Shown: piece after piece, positions 30,102 to 37,257 of the stretch
Layout of the letters: each line of letters starts with the position of its first letter
Position numbering within the stretch: position 1 is the stretch's first letter
DNA from: Bacillus sp. sid0103
Lineage (GTDB): Bacteria > Bacillota > Bacilli > Bacillales_B > DSM-18226
Assembly: GCF_019219025.1 (NCBI RefSeq)
Contig: NZ_JAHUWN010000028.1
Coordinates: 19,379-83,378 of the forward strand
Direction of reading: 5' to 3'
Length of the DNA: 64,000 nucleotides
Program-made: the position numbers and the translations under genes
Notes under the pieces: generated by a model
Told to the model about the DNA's origin: nothing
Database searches by the model: none
What the model saw: only the letters and a program-made list of their open reading frames with translations

Positions 30102-30144
30102 TGTGATGTAGGTCACCAAATTTTTTTCTTATTTAAATTATGAT
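30102..30144 (+). promoter_or_regulatory. ric promoter with Fnr box
   Basis: TGTGATGTAGGTCACC (30102-30117) matches TGTGA-N6-TCACW except for the last base. A TATGAT -10 hexamer lies at 30139-30144. The predicted start is about 30151, with the dyad centre at -41.5, the class II activating position. Confidence 0.85.
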
Positions 30145-30190
30145 TAGGTTAGATTTACTAACTTGATTTTTATTAAGGAGGATTTATACG

Positions 30191-30886
30191 ATGAGTTTCA
30201 CTATTAACGCTAATTCATTAGTTAAAGATATTGTTAACGAATTACCAAAAACAAGTGATGTGTTTAAAAAGAACCGAATAGATTTTTGTTGTGGAGGAAA
30301 CATTTCATTAACAGAAGCAGTGGCTCAAAATAATCTTAACCTCGATACTTTATTAAAAGAATTACAAGGAGTCTTTGAAACATACGAAAACGCCGAAAAA
30401 GATGTGGAAGTTTGGACGAACTCTGATTCAGCTACGATTATTAATCATGTCATCTCCAACTACCACCGTGTATCTGATGAGGAACTAACAAAGCTTAGTC
30501 CCTATGTAACAAAAGTATCTCGTGTCCATGGAGAACATCACCCAGAATTATTAAAGGTTAACGAACTCTTTTATGAATTCAAAAAAGAATTGCTGGAGCA
30601 TATGGCAAAAGAAGAAGCGATTGTTTTTCCATTAATTAAGCAACTTGCTGATGGAACCATCGAGAACCGTGAAGAAGCTATTGCGATGATTGTTGAATTA
30701 GAAAAAGAGCATGATCATGCAGGAGAAATTTTAAGAAAAATCCGTGCAGTAACAGATGACTTTACACTTCCTCTCGATGCCTGTGGTACGTATCGTTTAG
30801 TGTATGCTCGTCTTGAGGCATTAGAAGGATTAACCTTTATGCATGTACATCTTGAAAACAATATCCTATTTCCAAGGTATATATAA
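30191..30886 (+). CDS. ric: Iron-sulfur cluster repair protein RIC (ScdA/YtfE)
   Basis: RIC is a di-iron protein that repairs iron-sulfur clusters damaged by nitric oxide or oxidants. Its 231 residues show the N-terminal ScdA domain (DUF542) with DFCCGGN at about residue 35, and a C-terminal hemerythrin-like four-helix bundle with His/Glu ligands (HGEHHPELL, HMAKEEAIVFP, EHDHAGE and the C-terminal HVHLENNILFPR). AAGGAGG precedes the ATG. Divergent from moeA. Its Fnr box fits a role under anaerobic, NO-generating nitrate respiration. Confidence 0.95.
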   Translation: MSFTINANSLVKDIVNELPKTSDVFKKNRIDFCCGGNISLTEAVAQNNLNLDTLLKELQGVFETYENAEKDVEVWTNSDSATIINHVISNYHRVSDEELTKLSPYVTKVSRVHGEHHPELLKVNELFYEFKKELLEHMAKEEAIVFPLIKQLADGTIENREEAIAMIVELEKEHDHAGEILRKIRAVTDDFTLPLDACGTYRLVYARLEALEGLTFMHVHLENNILFPRYI

Positions 30887-30891
30887 TGATT

Positions 30892-30918
30892 AAAACAGCC
30901 TCAAAGGCTGTTTTTTTG
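30892..30918 (+). terminator. Terminator of ric
   Basis: Stem AACAGCC / GGCTGTT with a 5-base loop followed by a run of T. Confidence 0.92.
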
Positions 30919-30920
30919 TG

Positions 30921-30953
30921 CAAAAAGCCTCTCTTCTTATGAAGAGAGGTTAA
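30921..30953 (-). terminator. Terminator of moaA
   Basis: Minus-strand stem CCTCTCTTC / GAAGAGAGG with a 4-base loop, then CTTTTT. It begins at the moaA stop codon. Confidence 0.9.
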
Positions 30954-31966
30954 CCGCCAATATAAGACATTTCTATTTTTTTACGATTTTTATACGTTTC
31001 TGCCGTTCTTTCGTCTGAATATCGATCATCTCGGCCATTCCAAATGCCACTCACCCGCTCACGGATTTCTTCATCAGTGGCGCCATTTCTCATAAAGTTC
31101 CGAATATCATGCCCATTTCCATTAAATAAACAAGTAAATATCTGACCATTCGCCGATAACCGTGACCGGGTACAGCTTGTGCAAAACGATTCGGATACAG
31201 ATGTAATAAAGCCCACGTTCACATCTTTATCTTTATATCGGTACAGTTTTGCCACTTCCCCGTAATAGGCAGGGTCAACTGGCTCGAGTTCAAATTGTTC
31301 CTTTAATAAATAATAAATCTGTTTTTTTGTAACGACATCATCCATTTTCCAGCCGTTTGTAGCGCCAACATCCATAAATTCAATATAACGCAACTCTAAT
31401 CCCTTTTCTTTGCAATAATCTGCCATTGGAATAATTTCTGTATCGTTTAGACCTTTCTTTACAACCATATTAATTTTGACCCCAAGCCCAGCTTGTTTGG
31501 CTGCTTCAATGCCCTCTAATACGGGACCTGTGCCTACTCCGCGCCCGTTAATTTCCCCAAACAGTTCATCGTTTAACGTATCAAGACTAACGTTAACGCG
31601 TTTGAGACCAGCTTCCTTTAACTTTTTTGCATATTTCGGCAGGAGTACACCATTGGTCGTTAACCCAAGATCAAGTACCCCCTCTATAACAGACAATTTC
31701 TGAACAAGAATAGGTAAATCTTTCCTAAGAAGAGGTTCTCCCCCAGTTAAGCGGATTTTCTCCACACCCAAACTGACAAATATTTTCGCCAGACGCTCAA
31801 TCTCTTCATATGACAGCAAGGCGCTTTTTGGCAGAAATTCAAAATCCGGACCAAATTGATCTGCTGGCATACAGTACTGACAGCGGAAATTGCAGCGGTC
31901 AATTACGGATATCCTCAAGTCATGCAACGGTCTATTTAATTTATCTTTAATAATGGTTTTTTCCAT
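30950..31966 (-). CDS. moaA: GTP 3',8-cyclase MoaA
   Basis: MoaA is the radical SAM enzyme that starts molybdopterin synthesis from GTP. Its N-terminal cluster motif is Cys25-x3-Cys29-x2-Cys32 ([11 protein letters not shown]), followed by the SAM-binding GGEP (LTGGEPLLR). The second C-terminal cluster motif is [19 protein letters not shown]. It ends in SYIGG; the MoaA di-glycine tail that aids catalysis is therefore kept. It is 338 residues long, transcribed alone, and its putative promoter carries a weak Fnr box. Confidence 0.96.
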   Translation of the reverse strand: MEKTIIKDKLNRPLHDLRISVIDRCNFRCQYCMPADQFGPDFEFLPKSALLSYEEIERLAKIFVSLGVEKIRLTGGEPLLRKDLPILVQKLSVIEGVLDLGLTTNGVLLPKYAKKLKEAGLKRVNVSLDTLNDELFGEINGRGVGTGPVLEGIEAAKQAGLGVKINMVVKKGLNDTEIIPMADYCKEKGLELRYIEFMDVGATNGWKMDDVVTKKQIYYLLKEQFELEPVDPAYYGEVAKLYRYKDKDVNVGFITSVSESFCTSCTRSRLSANGQIFTCLFNGNGHDIRNFMRNGATDEEIRERVSGIWNGRDDRYSDERTAETYKNRKKIEMSYIGG

Positions 31967-32028
31967 TTTCTCAACTCCATTATTTTATGGAACCTTTTTT
32001 AAGTGTATCAGTTATTCATTAGATAGAC

Positions 32029-32044
32029 TGTTACTTTATTCACT
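32029..32044 (-). promoter_or_regulatory. Weak Fnr box upstream of moaA
   Basis: On the minus strand AGTGAATAAAGTAACA (plus strand TGTTA-N6-TCACT) differs from the Fnr consensus at one core position. A TACACT hexamer at 32002-32007 would place the start near 31995 and the centre at -41.5. Suggestive only because of the shared spacing. Confidence 0.45.
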
Positions 32045-32126
32045 ATTACCATATTTATTACTATAAGTCTTATCTTAGCAGATGTTCTCCAGTCTATAAA
32101 TAATTGTTTGGAGAAAGATTTTCAAG

Positions 32127-32155
32127 TTGACAATAATCAAATTGTCGATTATAAA
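32127..32155 (+). promoter_or_regulatory. Strong promoter and dyad upstream of fnr copy 2
   Basis: TTGACA (32127-32132), 17 bp, TATAAA (32150-32155) is a near-consensus sigma-A promoter. A dyad GACAAT-AATCAA-ATTGTC (32129-32146) covers the -35 and spacer, so a repressor bound there would block RNA polymerase. It leaves a leader of about 140 nt before the gene. The rest of the gap 31967-32301 shows only the moaA promoter on the other strand. Confidence 0.65.
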
Positions 32156-32301
32156 ATAGTATTTTTTCCTCCGAAAGTTTTCACTATATTGTCATTGTTT
32201 ACTTCTTTTTATTGGCTATTGATGAGATAAAATATTACTAACAAACAATTCATGTTCATCAGGAAGATAGTAGTAAAGATGACACGTAGAGGGTGAATCC
32301 G

Positions 32302-32994
32302 ATGACAATGAAACCAACTCATTCAATTGAAATAAAAGAATTGCTTAGATTTGCAGACCGGAAATTTAAAAGTGAAAAAGGGAGTTTTCTATTTCAAGAA
32401 GGAATGGTTGCCGAGGAACTTTACATTATCATTTCCGGAAAAGTTCAAATTAGTAAAATCACATCAGATGGCCGTGAACTTTCATTAAGAATTTGTGGAG
32501 AAAATGATATTTGCGGGGAATTAACCCTTTTTACAGATAATCCAAGATATCTATTAAGTGCGATGGTTCTTGAGGAAGGAGAAGTTGTCGCCATAAAAAA
32601 AGATGTCATTGAAAGTGAGATATTTCAAAATAGTAAGCTTGCATTTGAATTCATGAAATGGATGAGTGACCATTTCCGTAAAACGCAAACAAAATTTCGC
32701 GACCTGGTCTTAAATGGGAAACGCGGTGCCCTATTTTCCACTCTTATCCGTATGTCAAATAGTTATGGCATTCAAAAAGATAATGAAATCCTAATTGATC
32801 TGCCGTTAACAAACCAAGAACTGGCTAATTTCTGCGGTACATCACGTGAAAGTACCAACCGAATCCTAAGCGAACTAAAAAAGGATAACATCATTTCCGT
32901 TAAAAAAGGGAAAATAACTATTTTGGATTTACAATACTTAAAAAATGAAATCGATTGTGAAAATTGTTCTGCAGTCTATTGCAGCATTGAATAG
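32302..32994 (+). CDS. Fnr-type oxygen-sensing regulator, copy 2
   Basis: Paralog of the regulator at 26350, about 60% identical by eye and equally long (230 residues). It keeps the HTH (NQELANFCGTSRESTNRILSELKK), the C-terminal Cys219-x2-Cys222-x4-Cys227 and the Asp of KFRDLVLNGKRG. It should therefore also carry an oxygen-labile iron-sulfur cluster. The recognition helix differs from copy 1 at ES/EV and I/L positions. ATG at 32302 follows GAGGG at 8 bases. It has its own promoter with a dyad. Confidence 0.9.
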   Translation: MTMKPTHSIEIKELLRFADRKFKSEKGSFLFQEGMVAEELYIIISGKVQISKITSDGRELSLRICGENDICGELTLFTDNPRYLLSAMVLEEGEVVAIKKDVIESEIFQNSKLAFEFMKWMSDHFRKTQTKFRDLVLNGKRGALFSTLIRMSNSYGIQKDNEILIDLPLTNQELANFCGTSRESTNRILSELKKDNIISVKKGKITILDLQYLKNEIDCENCSAVYCSIE

Positions 32995-33018
32995 GATGGG
33001 AAGCCATCCTATTTTATT
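32989..33018 (+). terminator. Terminator of fnr copy 2
   Basis: Stem AATAGGATGG / CCATCCTATT overlaps the stop codon and is followed by a T-rich tract. A second imperfect hairpin at about 33034-33068 (ACAAGGCTGTCCC...GAGACCGCCTTGT on the minus strand) probably ends the opposing radical SAM gene. Confidence 0.8.
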
Positions 33019-33078
33019 TCCATTTTCACTACAAACAAGGCGGTCTCACGAAAATGGGACAGCCTTGTACTATTTTTC

Positions 33079-34209
33079 TTACTTCTCCTGTACTTGCTTC
33101 TCTCTTAATGATTTGGGAATATACACGCAGAATGGCTCACTTTCTAGATAATCTCCAGTCATTGCATAAGCTCTTGACCTTGATCCCCCGCAAACATGGC
33201 GGAATTCACAGACGCCACATTTTCCTTTAAAAAGATCTGGATTACGAAGAGATTTGAATATCGGTGATTCACGATAAATTTCTGCTAATGGCGTTTCTCG
33301 GATATTACCTGCTTTAACTGGTAAAAGCCCACTTGGATATACATCCCCAATATGGGAGATGAACACAAACCCATTTCCATCATTAACACCTTTTGGAGCA
33401 CGTCCCAGACCGTCAATAGAGCCTGTTAACCCTTTTTCTGTTAATGCACTTAAATACTCGATTTCATCTGTTGTTTCCTTCGCTTCACGCATTTTTTGTT
33501 GAATCACAACACGTCGGTAGTGCATTGCTTCTGTTGTTTTGATATCAAAAGAAACGCGCTTGCTTAAATCATATAACCATCTGAATACTTTTTCATGTTG
33601 AACAGGAGAAATCATATCTGATTCTTGTCCTCTTCCTGTTGGAACTAGGAAAAAGACACTCCATAACACACAGCCTAAATCCTCTACCATTTTTGCCATT
33701 TCATCAAGATAGTCAATATTGTAACGGGAAATAACCGTATTTATCTGAATAGGTAATCCAACTTCATGCAAATATTTTATTTTTTCCATCGTAAGGTCAA
33801 ATGATCCAGCTGTTCCCCTAAAATGATCATGAATTTCCGCTTTAGGACCATCAATACTAAATGCCCAACGAGATAGACCTACTTCTTTTGCCTTTTCAAT
33901 CGCTTCTTTTGTTACATTAGGTGTTGCGCTTGGTGTCATGGACACCCGTACACCCTTTTTTACTGCATATTTTGCAATTTCAAAAACATCGTCTCTCATT
34001 AGAGGGTCTCCGCCAGTAAAAACAAGCATCGGATTGTTCATTTCATATATTTGATCAATTAAATTTATTCCCTCTTCAAACGATAGTTCACGTGGGTCCC
34101 TTTTATATTGTGCATCCGCACGGCAGTGCAGGCATTTTAATTGGCAAGCTCTTGTGAGTTCCCAAATAACAATAAATGGATCTTTATTAAAGTCTCGGCT
34201 AATAGCCAT
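33079..34209 (-). CDS. Radical SAM/SPASM protein, NirJ/AhbD-like
   Basis: Protein of 376 residues with the radical SAM motif Cys22-x3-Cys26-x2-Cys29 (RACQLKCLHCRA), SAM-binding GGDPLMR and, at the C-terminus, a SPASM-type cysteine cluster (CGVCEFRHVCGGSRSRAYA and a final FCVYIP). The architecture fits enzymes that modify haem (NirJ, AhbD) or peptides; I believe it belongs to the group catalogued as TIGR04053, whose substrate is unknown to me. A near-perfect Fnr box upstream ties it to anaerobic growth. No small precursor-peptide gene is visible beside it. Confidence 0.85.
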   Translation of the reverse strand: MAISRDFNKDPFIVIWELTRACQLKCLHCRADAQYKRDPRELSFEEGINLIDQIYEMNNPMLVFTGGDPLMRDDVFEIAKYAVKKGVRVSMTPSATPNVTKEAIEKAKEVGLSRWAFSIDGPKAEIHDHFRGTAGSFDLTMEKIKYLHEVGLPIQINTVISRYNIDYLDEMAKMVEDLGCVLWSVFFLVPTGRGQESDMISPVQHEKVFRWLYDLSKRVSFDIKTTEAMHYRRVVIQQKMREAKETTDEIEYLSALTEKGLTGSIDGLGRAPKGVNDGNGFVFISHIGDVYPSGLLPVKAGNIRETPLAEIYRESPIFKSLRNPDLFKGKCGVCEFRHVCGGSRSRAYAMTGDYLESEPFCVYIPKSLREKQVQEK

Positions 34210-34263
34210 ATTGATACGCCTCCTAATAGCGGCTCATTTACTCAACTAGCCTTATTAATCTGT

Positions 34264-34306
34264 ATTATAATGGTGTTTATATTTAAAAAAAGTGAACTAG
34301 CTCACA
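34264..34306 (-). promoter_or_regulatory. Radical SAM gene promoter with Fnr box
   Basis: On the minus strand TGTGAGCTAGTTCACT (34291-34306) fits TGTGA-N6-TCACW exactly. A perfect TATAAT lies at 34264-34269. Predicted start about 34257, dyad centre at -41.5. Confidence 0.88.
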
Positions 34307-34343
34307 TTCCTGTCGTATATTTATGTACGAATTGTGAAGCAAA

Positions 34344-34378
34344 AAAAACAGCAGAAAAAATCTGCTGTTTTTTTGATA
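34344..34378 (-). terminator. Terminator of the DUF59 gene
   Basis: Stem AACAGCAGA / TCTGCTGTT with an A-rich loop and flanking T/A runs; strong on the minus strand and possibly active on both. Confidence 0.88.
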
Positions 34379-34392
34379 AGTCCAAATAAATT

Positions 34393-34701
34393 TTAGCGAA
34401 TTCCTAAGGCAATTTTCGCATAGCGGGACATCATTTCTTTATTCCAAGGGGGATTGAAAACAATATTAACTTCTACCTCTTTAATTTCTGGAATATCAGC
34501 CAGTGCTCGTTTGACTTGATCCACAATCGTACCTGCAAGCGGGCAGCCCATTGAAGTTAATGTCATCGTAATCGTTACGTTGCCATCCTCATCCATTTCG
34601 GTATCGTATACTAATCCTAAGTTTACGATATCAACGCCTAATTCAGGGTCAATAACTAACTCTAGAGCACCTAATATATTTTCTTTTAGTTCTTCATTCA
34701 T
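34393..34701 (-). CDS. DUF59/MIP18-family iron-sulfur assembly factor (YitW-like)
   Basis: Protein of 102 residues with a single DUF59 domain, relative of SufT and of PaaD-type proteins, proposed to help mature iron-sulfur proteins. The conserved single Cys sits in TSMGCPLAGTI (about residue 53). The C-terminal NPPWNKEMMS is typical of the family. By position it equals B. subtilis yitW. A possible Fnr box and TATACT hexamer upstream suggest anaerobic control together with the adjacent radical SAM gene. Confidence 0.88.
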   Translation of the reverse strand: MNEELKENILGALELVIDPELGVDIVNLGLVYDTEMDEDGNVTITMTLTSMGCPLAGTIVDQVKRALADIPEIKEVEVNIVFNPPWNKEMMSRYAKIALGIR

Positions 34702-34789
34702 TTTTGTTCCACTCCTTCAATATCTTTATGCCAATTTATTATAGCAAATATCTTTACCTTCTTTTCTAGATTGAGACTTGGTTAAAAAA

Positions 34790-34832
34790 AGTATATAGTT
34801 TTTTTATACTCTTGGGTGTGAATTTTTTTACA
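34790..34832 (-). promoter_or_regulatory. Possible Fnr-controlled promoter of the DUF59 gene
   Basis: On the minus strand TGTAAAAAAATTCACA (34817-34832) matches the Fnr consensus with one core mismatch (TGTAA for TGTGA). A TATACT hexamer at 34790-34795 puts the start near 34783 and the centre at -41.5. Confidence 0.5.
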
Positions 34833-34985
34833 GTTTTGATATAAAATTGTTAACATAGTGAATATAGAAATAATAAAGTTCCTACAAGTATGTACTATTT
34901 ATATTCGCAGTGTAACATGTATATTAATTTTTTCCTAAAGCAACAATCATTATTAGTGATGAAATTTTCTTGAGAAGGAGCTATT

Positions 34986-35798
34986 ATGACAGAGAGACAC
35001 TTAATTGCATTAGATTTAGATGGAACTTTATTGAAAGATGATAAAACGATATCTATAAAAACGAAAGAGATTATTAAAAAGGTAAGGGAACAAGGTCATA
35101 TCGTAATGATTGCAACGGGCAGACCATTTCGTTCCTGTGAGATGTATTATCATGAATTGAATTTAGACACACCGATTGTCAATTTCAATGGAGCGTTTAC
35201 GCATTATCCTGGAAAGCCCGACTGGGGTTATCACCAACCACTTGATATCAAGGTGGCAAAAGATATTGTAGAAGCCTGCAGAAGCTTTCATTTTCATAAT
35301 ATCATCGCAGAAGTAATCGATGATGTGTATTTCCACTATCATGATGAAAAGCTTTTAGACATTTTTAATTTTGGAAATCCTACAATCACTACGGGGGATT
35401 TAGCAAAATATTTAAAGGAATCACCAACAAGCTTGTTAATACATACAGAGGAAGATCAATTAAAGATAATACGGGATCATTTATCTGCGGTCCATGCCGA
35501 AGTTATTGATCATCGCAGTTGGGCAGCACCTTGGCACGTGATTGAGATTATAAAAGCTGGCTTAAATAAAGCTGTTGGTTTGAAAAAGGCATCTGATTAT
35601 TACGGTATCCCTGCTGAAAGAGTGATTGCATTTGGGGACGAAGATAATGACCTCGAAATGCTTGAATATGCAGGTCATGGGATTGCCATGGGAAATGCTA
35701 TTGATCAAGTGAAAATTATTGCAAATGACATTACTTTAAGCAACGAAGATGATGGAGTGGGACAATATTTGGCAGATTTGTTAAACATAAAATTTTAA
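34986..35798 (+). CDS. Cof-type HAD phosphatase (YitU-like)
   Basis: HAD-superfamily hydrolase of 270 residues. Motif I is ALDLDGTLLKDD (nucleophile Asp10), motif II is MIATGRPF, and motif IV is FGDEDNDLEM. A type IIB cap domain lies between. Such enzymes dephosphorylate sugar phosphates, pyridoxal phosphate or flavin precursors; the substrate here is not predictable. It corresponds to yitU by neighbourhood. GAAGGAG precedes the ATG. The 280-bp upstream gap is AT-rich and contains the DUF59 promoter on the other strand. Confidence 0.9.
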   Translation: MTERHLIALDLDGTLLKDDKTISIKTKEIIKKVREQGHIVMIATGRPFRSCEMYYHELNLDTPIVNFNGAFTHYPGKPDWGYHQPLDIKVAKDIVEACRSFHFHNIIAEVIDDVYFHYHDEKLLDIFNFGNPTITTGDLAKYLKESPTSLLIHTEEDQLKIIRDHLSAVHAEVIDHRSWAAPWHVIEIIKAGLNKAVGLKKASDYYGIPAERVIAFGDEDNDLEMLEYAGHGIAMGNAIDQVKIIANDITLSNEDDGVGQYLADLLNIKF

Positions 35799-35909
35799 CG
35801 CCTATTCGCCATTGTTTACCTAAATGAACGACCCCATTTTGGTACATACTATGTTCTGAGGCAGCAATGCTGTTTCAAAATGAGCCTTGAGCATATTGGA
35901 GGGATTCGA

Positions 35910-36062
35910 ATGGGTAAACGAAACAAATCAAAACGCTTTGTCCAGCAAGGAGTGGATACGGTCAGTAAACATGCCGAACGTATTCCCTATCACATGACCT
36001 ACGCTGAAGCTGAAGCTCAGAAGATGGCCAATGTGCAAGAATCCTCGCTTGGAGGAATATAA
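35910..36062 (+). CDS. Small basic protein, 50 residues, unknown
   Basis: Translation MGKRNKSKRFVQQGVDTVSK, then HAERIPYHMTYAEAEAQKMA. The ATG follows GGAGG at 7 bases; an upstream in-frame start at 35880 lacks a site. The N-terminus is strongly basic. Size and composition resemble minor spore proteins, and a CATACTA word at about 35845 would fit a forespore sigma-G/F -10 element, but no matching -35 is seen. I do not recognise the family with certainty. One base separates it from the next gene. Confidence 0.65.
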   Translation: MGKRNKSKRFVQQGVDTVSKHAERIPYHMTYAEAEAQKMANVQESSLGGI

Positions 36063-36063
36063 A

Positions 36064-36249
36064 ATGGGAAACCAATTGTTCCAAGAAGCACGAAGATTTG
36101 TCGAGATGGCGAAATCGGCCAACCCTGCTGAACTTGATTCTGCTACAGCGAAAGCTAAAAATGCATTAAGTTCTGCTTATGCAAATTCCACTGTTGCAGA
36201 GCAAGCGCAGCTCCAACAAATGCAACAAGAGCTTGATCAACTTTCTTAA
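36064..36249 (+). CDS. DUF3813-like small helical protein
   Basis: Protein of 61 residues (MGNQLFQEARRFVEMAKSAN), predicted all-helical, with an Ala/Gln-rich C-terminal half (QAQLQQMQQELDQLS) resembling a short coiled coil. It fits DUF3813, a Bacillaceae family without known function. It begins one base after the preceding stop, with GGAGG inside the end of that gene, so the two are translationally linked. Confidence 0.75.
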   Translation: MGNQLFQEARRFVEMAKSANPAELDSATAKAKNALSSAYANSTVAEQAQLQQMQQELDQLS

Positions 36250-36291
36250 CAGAAAAGCGGTAGCGCTTTAAGGGCGCTCCGCTTTTCTTGT
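36250..36291. terminator. Bidirectional terminator
   Basis: A long hairpin (AAAAGCGG-AGCGC with GCGCT-CCGCTTTT) at convergent gene ends, followed by T-rich sequence. Its sequence resembles the end of the bcr1-like repeat at 40974. Confidence 0.85.
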
Positions 36292-37134
36292 TTACTCTTT
36301 TCTAAAAAAGCCATAGATATTGGTAGTTTGGATAATATTCGTAAAGGCATTTGGGTCCACTTCCTTAAGGATTCTTTCTAAATCAAAGAGTTCATAGCGG
36401 GTAATAACAACCATCAACATTTCTCTTGCTTCGTTTGAGAATGCACCTTTTGCAGGGAGAATCGTGATTCCTCTTACAAGCTTTTCTTGTATGGCTTTTT
36501 TCATTACATCAGCCTTTTTGGTAATAATCATTGCAGTGAGTTTTGCATGCCTAGTATGAATGGCGTCAATCACTCTGGTCGAAGTATATAAAGTAACAAG
36601 CGTATAAAGGGCTTTTTCCCAGCCATACAAAAATCCTGCCGTTAAAATTATCACTCCATTTATTACCAACATGTAAGGTCCAATAGGTTTGTCCTTCATT
36701 CTCGATAAAACCATTGCAATGATATCCACTCCGCCCGTGGAAGCACCCCATTTTAATGTAATCCCGACGCCAACGGCTTGGATAACACCACCAAAAACAG
36801 CATTTAGAAGGATATCATTCGAAACTTGTTTAATTGGTATTAATGTTAAAAATAACGAGGACAGGGCAACACTTATAAAGCTGTAAACTGTAAAGGATTT
36901 CCCCACCTTTTTCCAGCCTAAAATAGCGACAGGTATATTCAGCAATAATAATAAAAAACCTAGAGAAACATGAATTGGAGTATAGTCACTTAACACCTTT
37001 GATAGTAGTTGGGCTATTCCTGTGAATCCACTTGAATAAATATTGGCCGGAATCAAAAATAAATTCATAGCCAGCGCACCTAAAAATGAACCCGCTGCGA
37101 CCACTCCTAATTTCTTTGTCTGGAGCCAAATCAT
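36292..37134 (-). CDS. yitT: YitT family membrane protein
   Basis: Integral membrane protein of 280 residues: five or six N-terminal helices (YitT_membrane, formerly DUF161) and a C-terminal cytoplasmic DUF2179 domain (ILPAKGAFSNEAREMLMVVITRYEL). Function is not established for the family. The ATG at 37134 follows AAGGGG at 8 bases, replacing an upstream ATG at 37173 with no site. It sits next to the DegV gene as in the B. subtilis yitS-yitT pair. Confidence 0.87.
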   Translation of the reverse strand: MIWLQTKKLGVVAAGSFLGALAMNLFLIPANIYSSGFTGIAQLLSKVLSDYTPIHVSLGFLLLLLNIPVAILGWKKVGKSFTVYSFISVALSSLFLTLIPIKQVSNDILLNAVFGGVIQAVGVGITLKWGASTGGVDIIAMVLSRMKDKPIGPYMLVINGVIILTAGFLYGWEKALYTLVTLYTSTRVIDAIHTRHAKLTAMIITKKADVMKKAIQEKLVRGITILPAKGAFSNEAREMLMVVITRYELFDLERILKEVDPNAFTNIIQTTNIYGFFRKE

Positions 37135-37257
37135 TTCTATTACCCCTTTTTTAAGAGAATATGAATCCTTCATTATGTTTTCTGTGGTAGATAATTGTAT
37201 TTTTATTGTGAAACCGATAAACTGAAACTATAAATTGTTTGAAAGCAGGTGAGCTAC

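Noticed and set aside
34817..34832. Fnr-like box as an activator of the HAD phosphatase gene at 34986
   Set aside because: On the plus strand the nearest TATAAA would put the box near -27, which is wrong for activation. The minus-strand reading toward the DUF59 gene fits.
26350..34832. Nitrate or nitrite reductase genes expected beside the Fnr and molybdenum cofactor genes
   Set aside because: All frames in the island were accounted for; no narG, nirK, nirS or nrfA-like product is present, so a full respiratory operon is not claimed.
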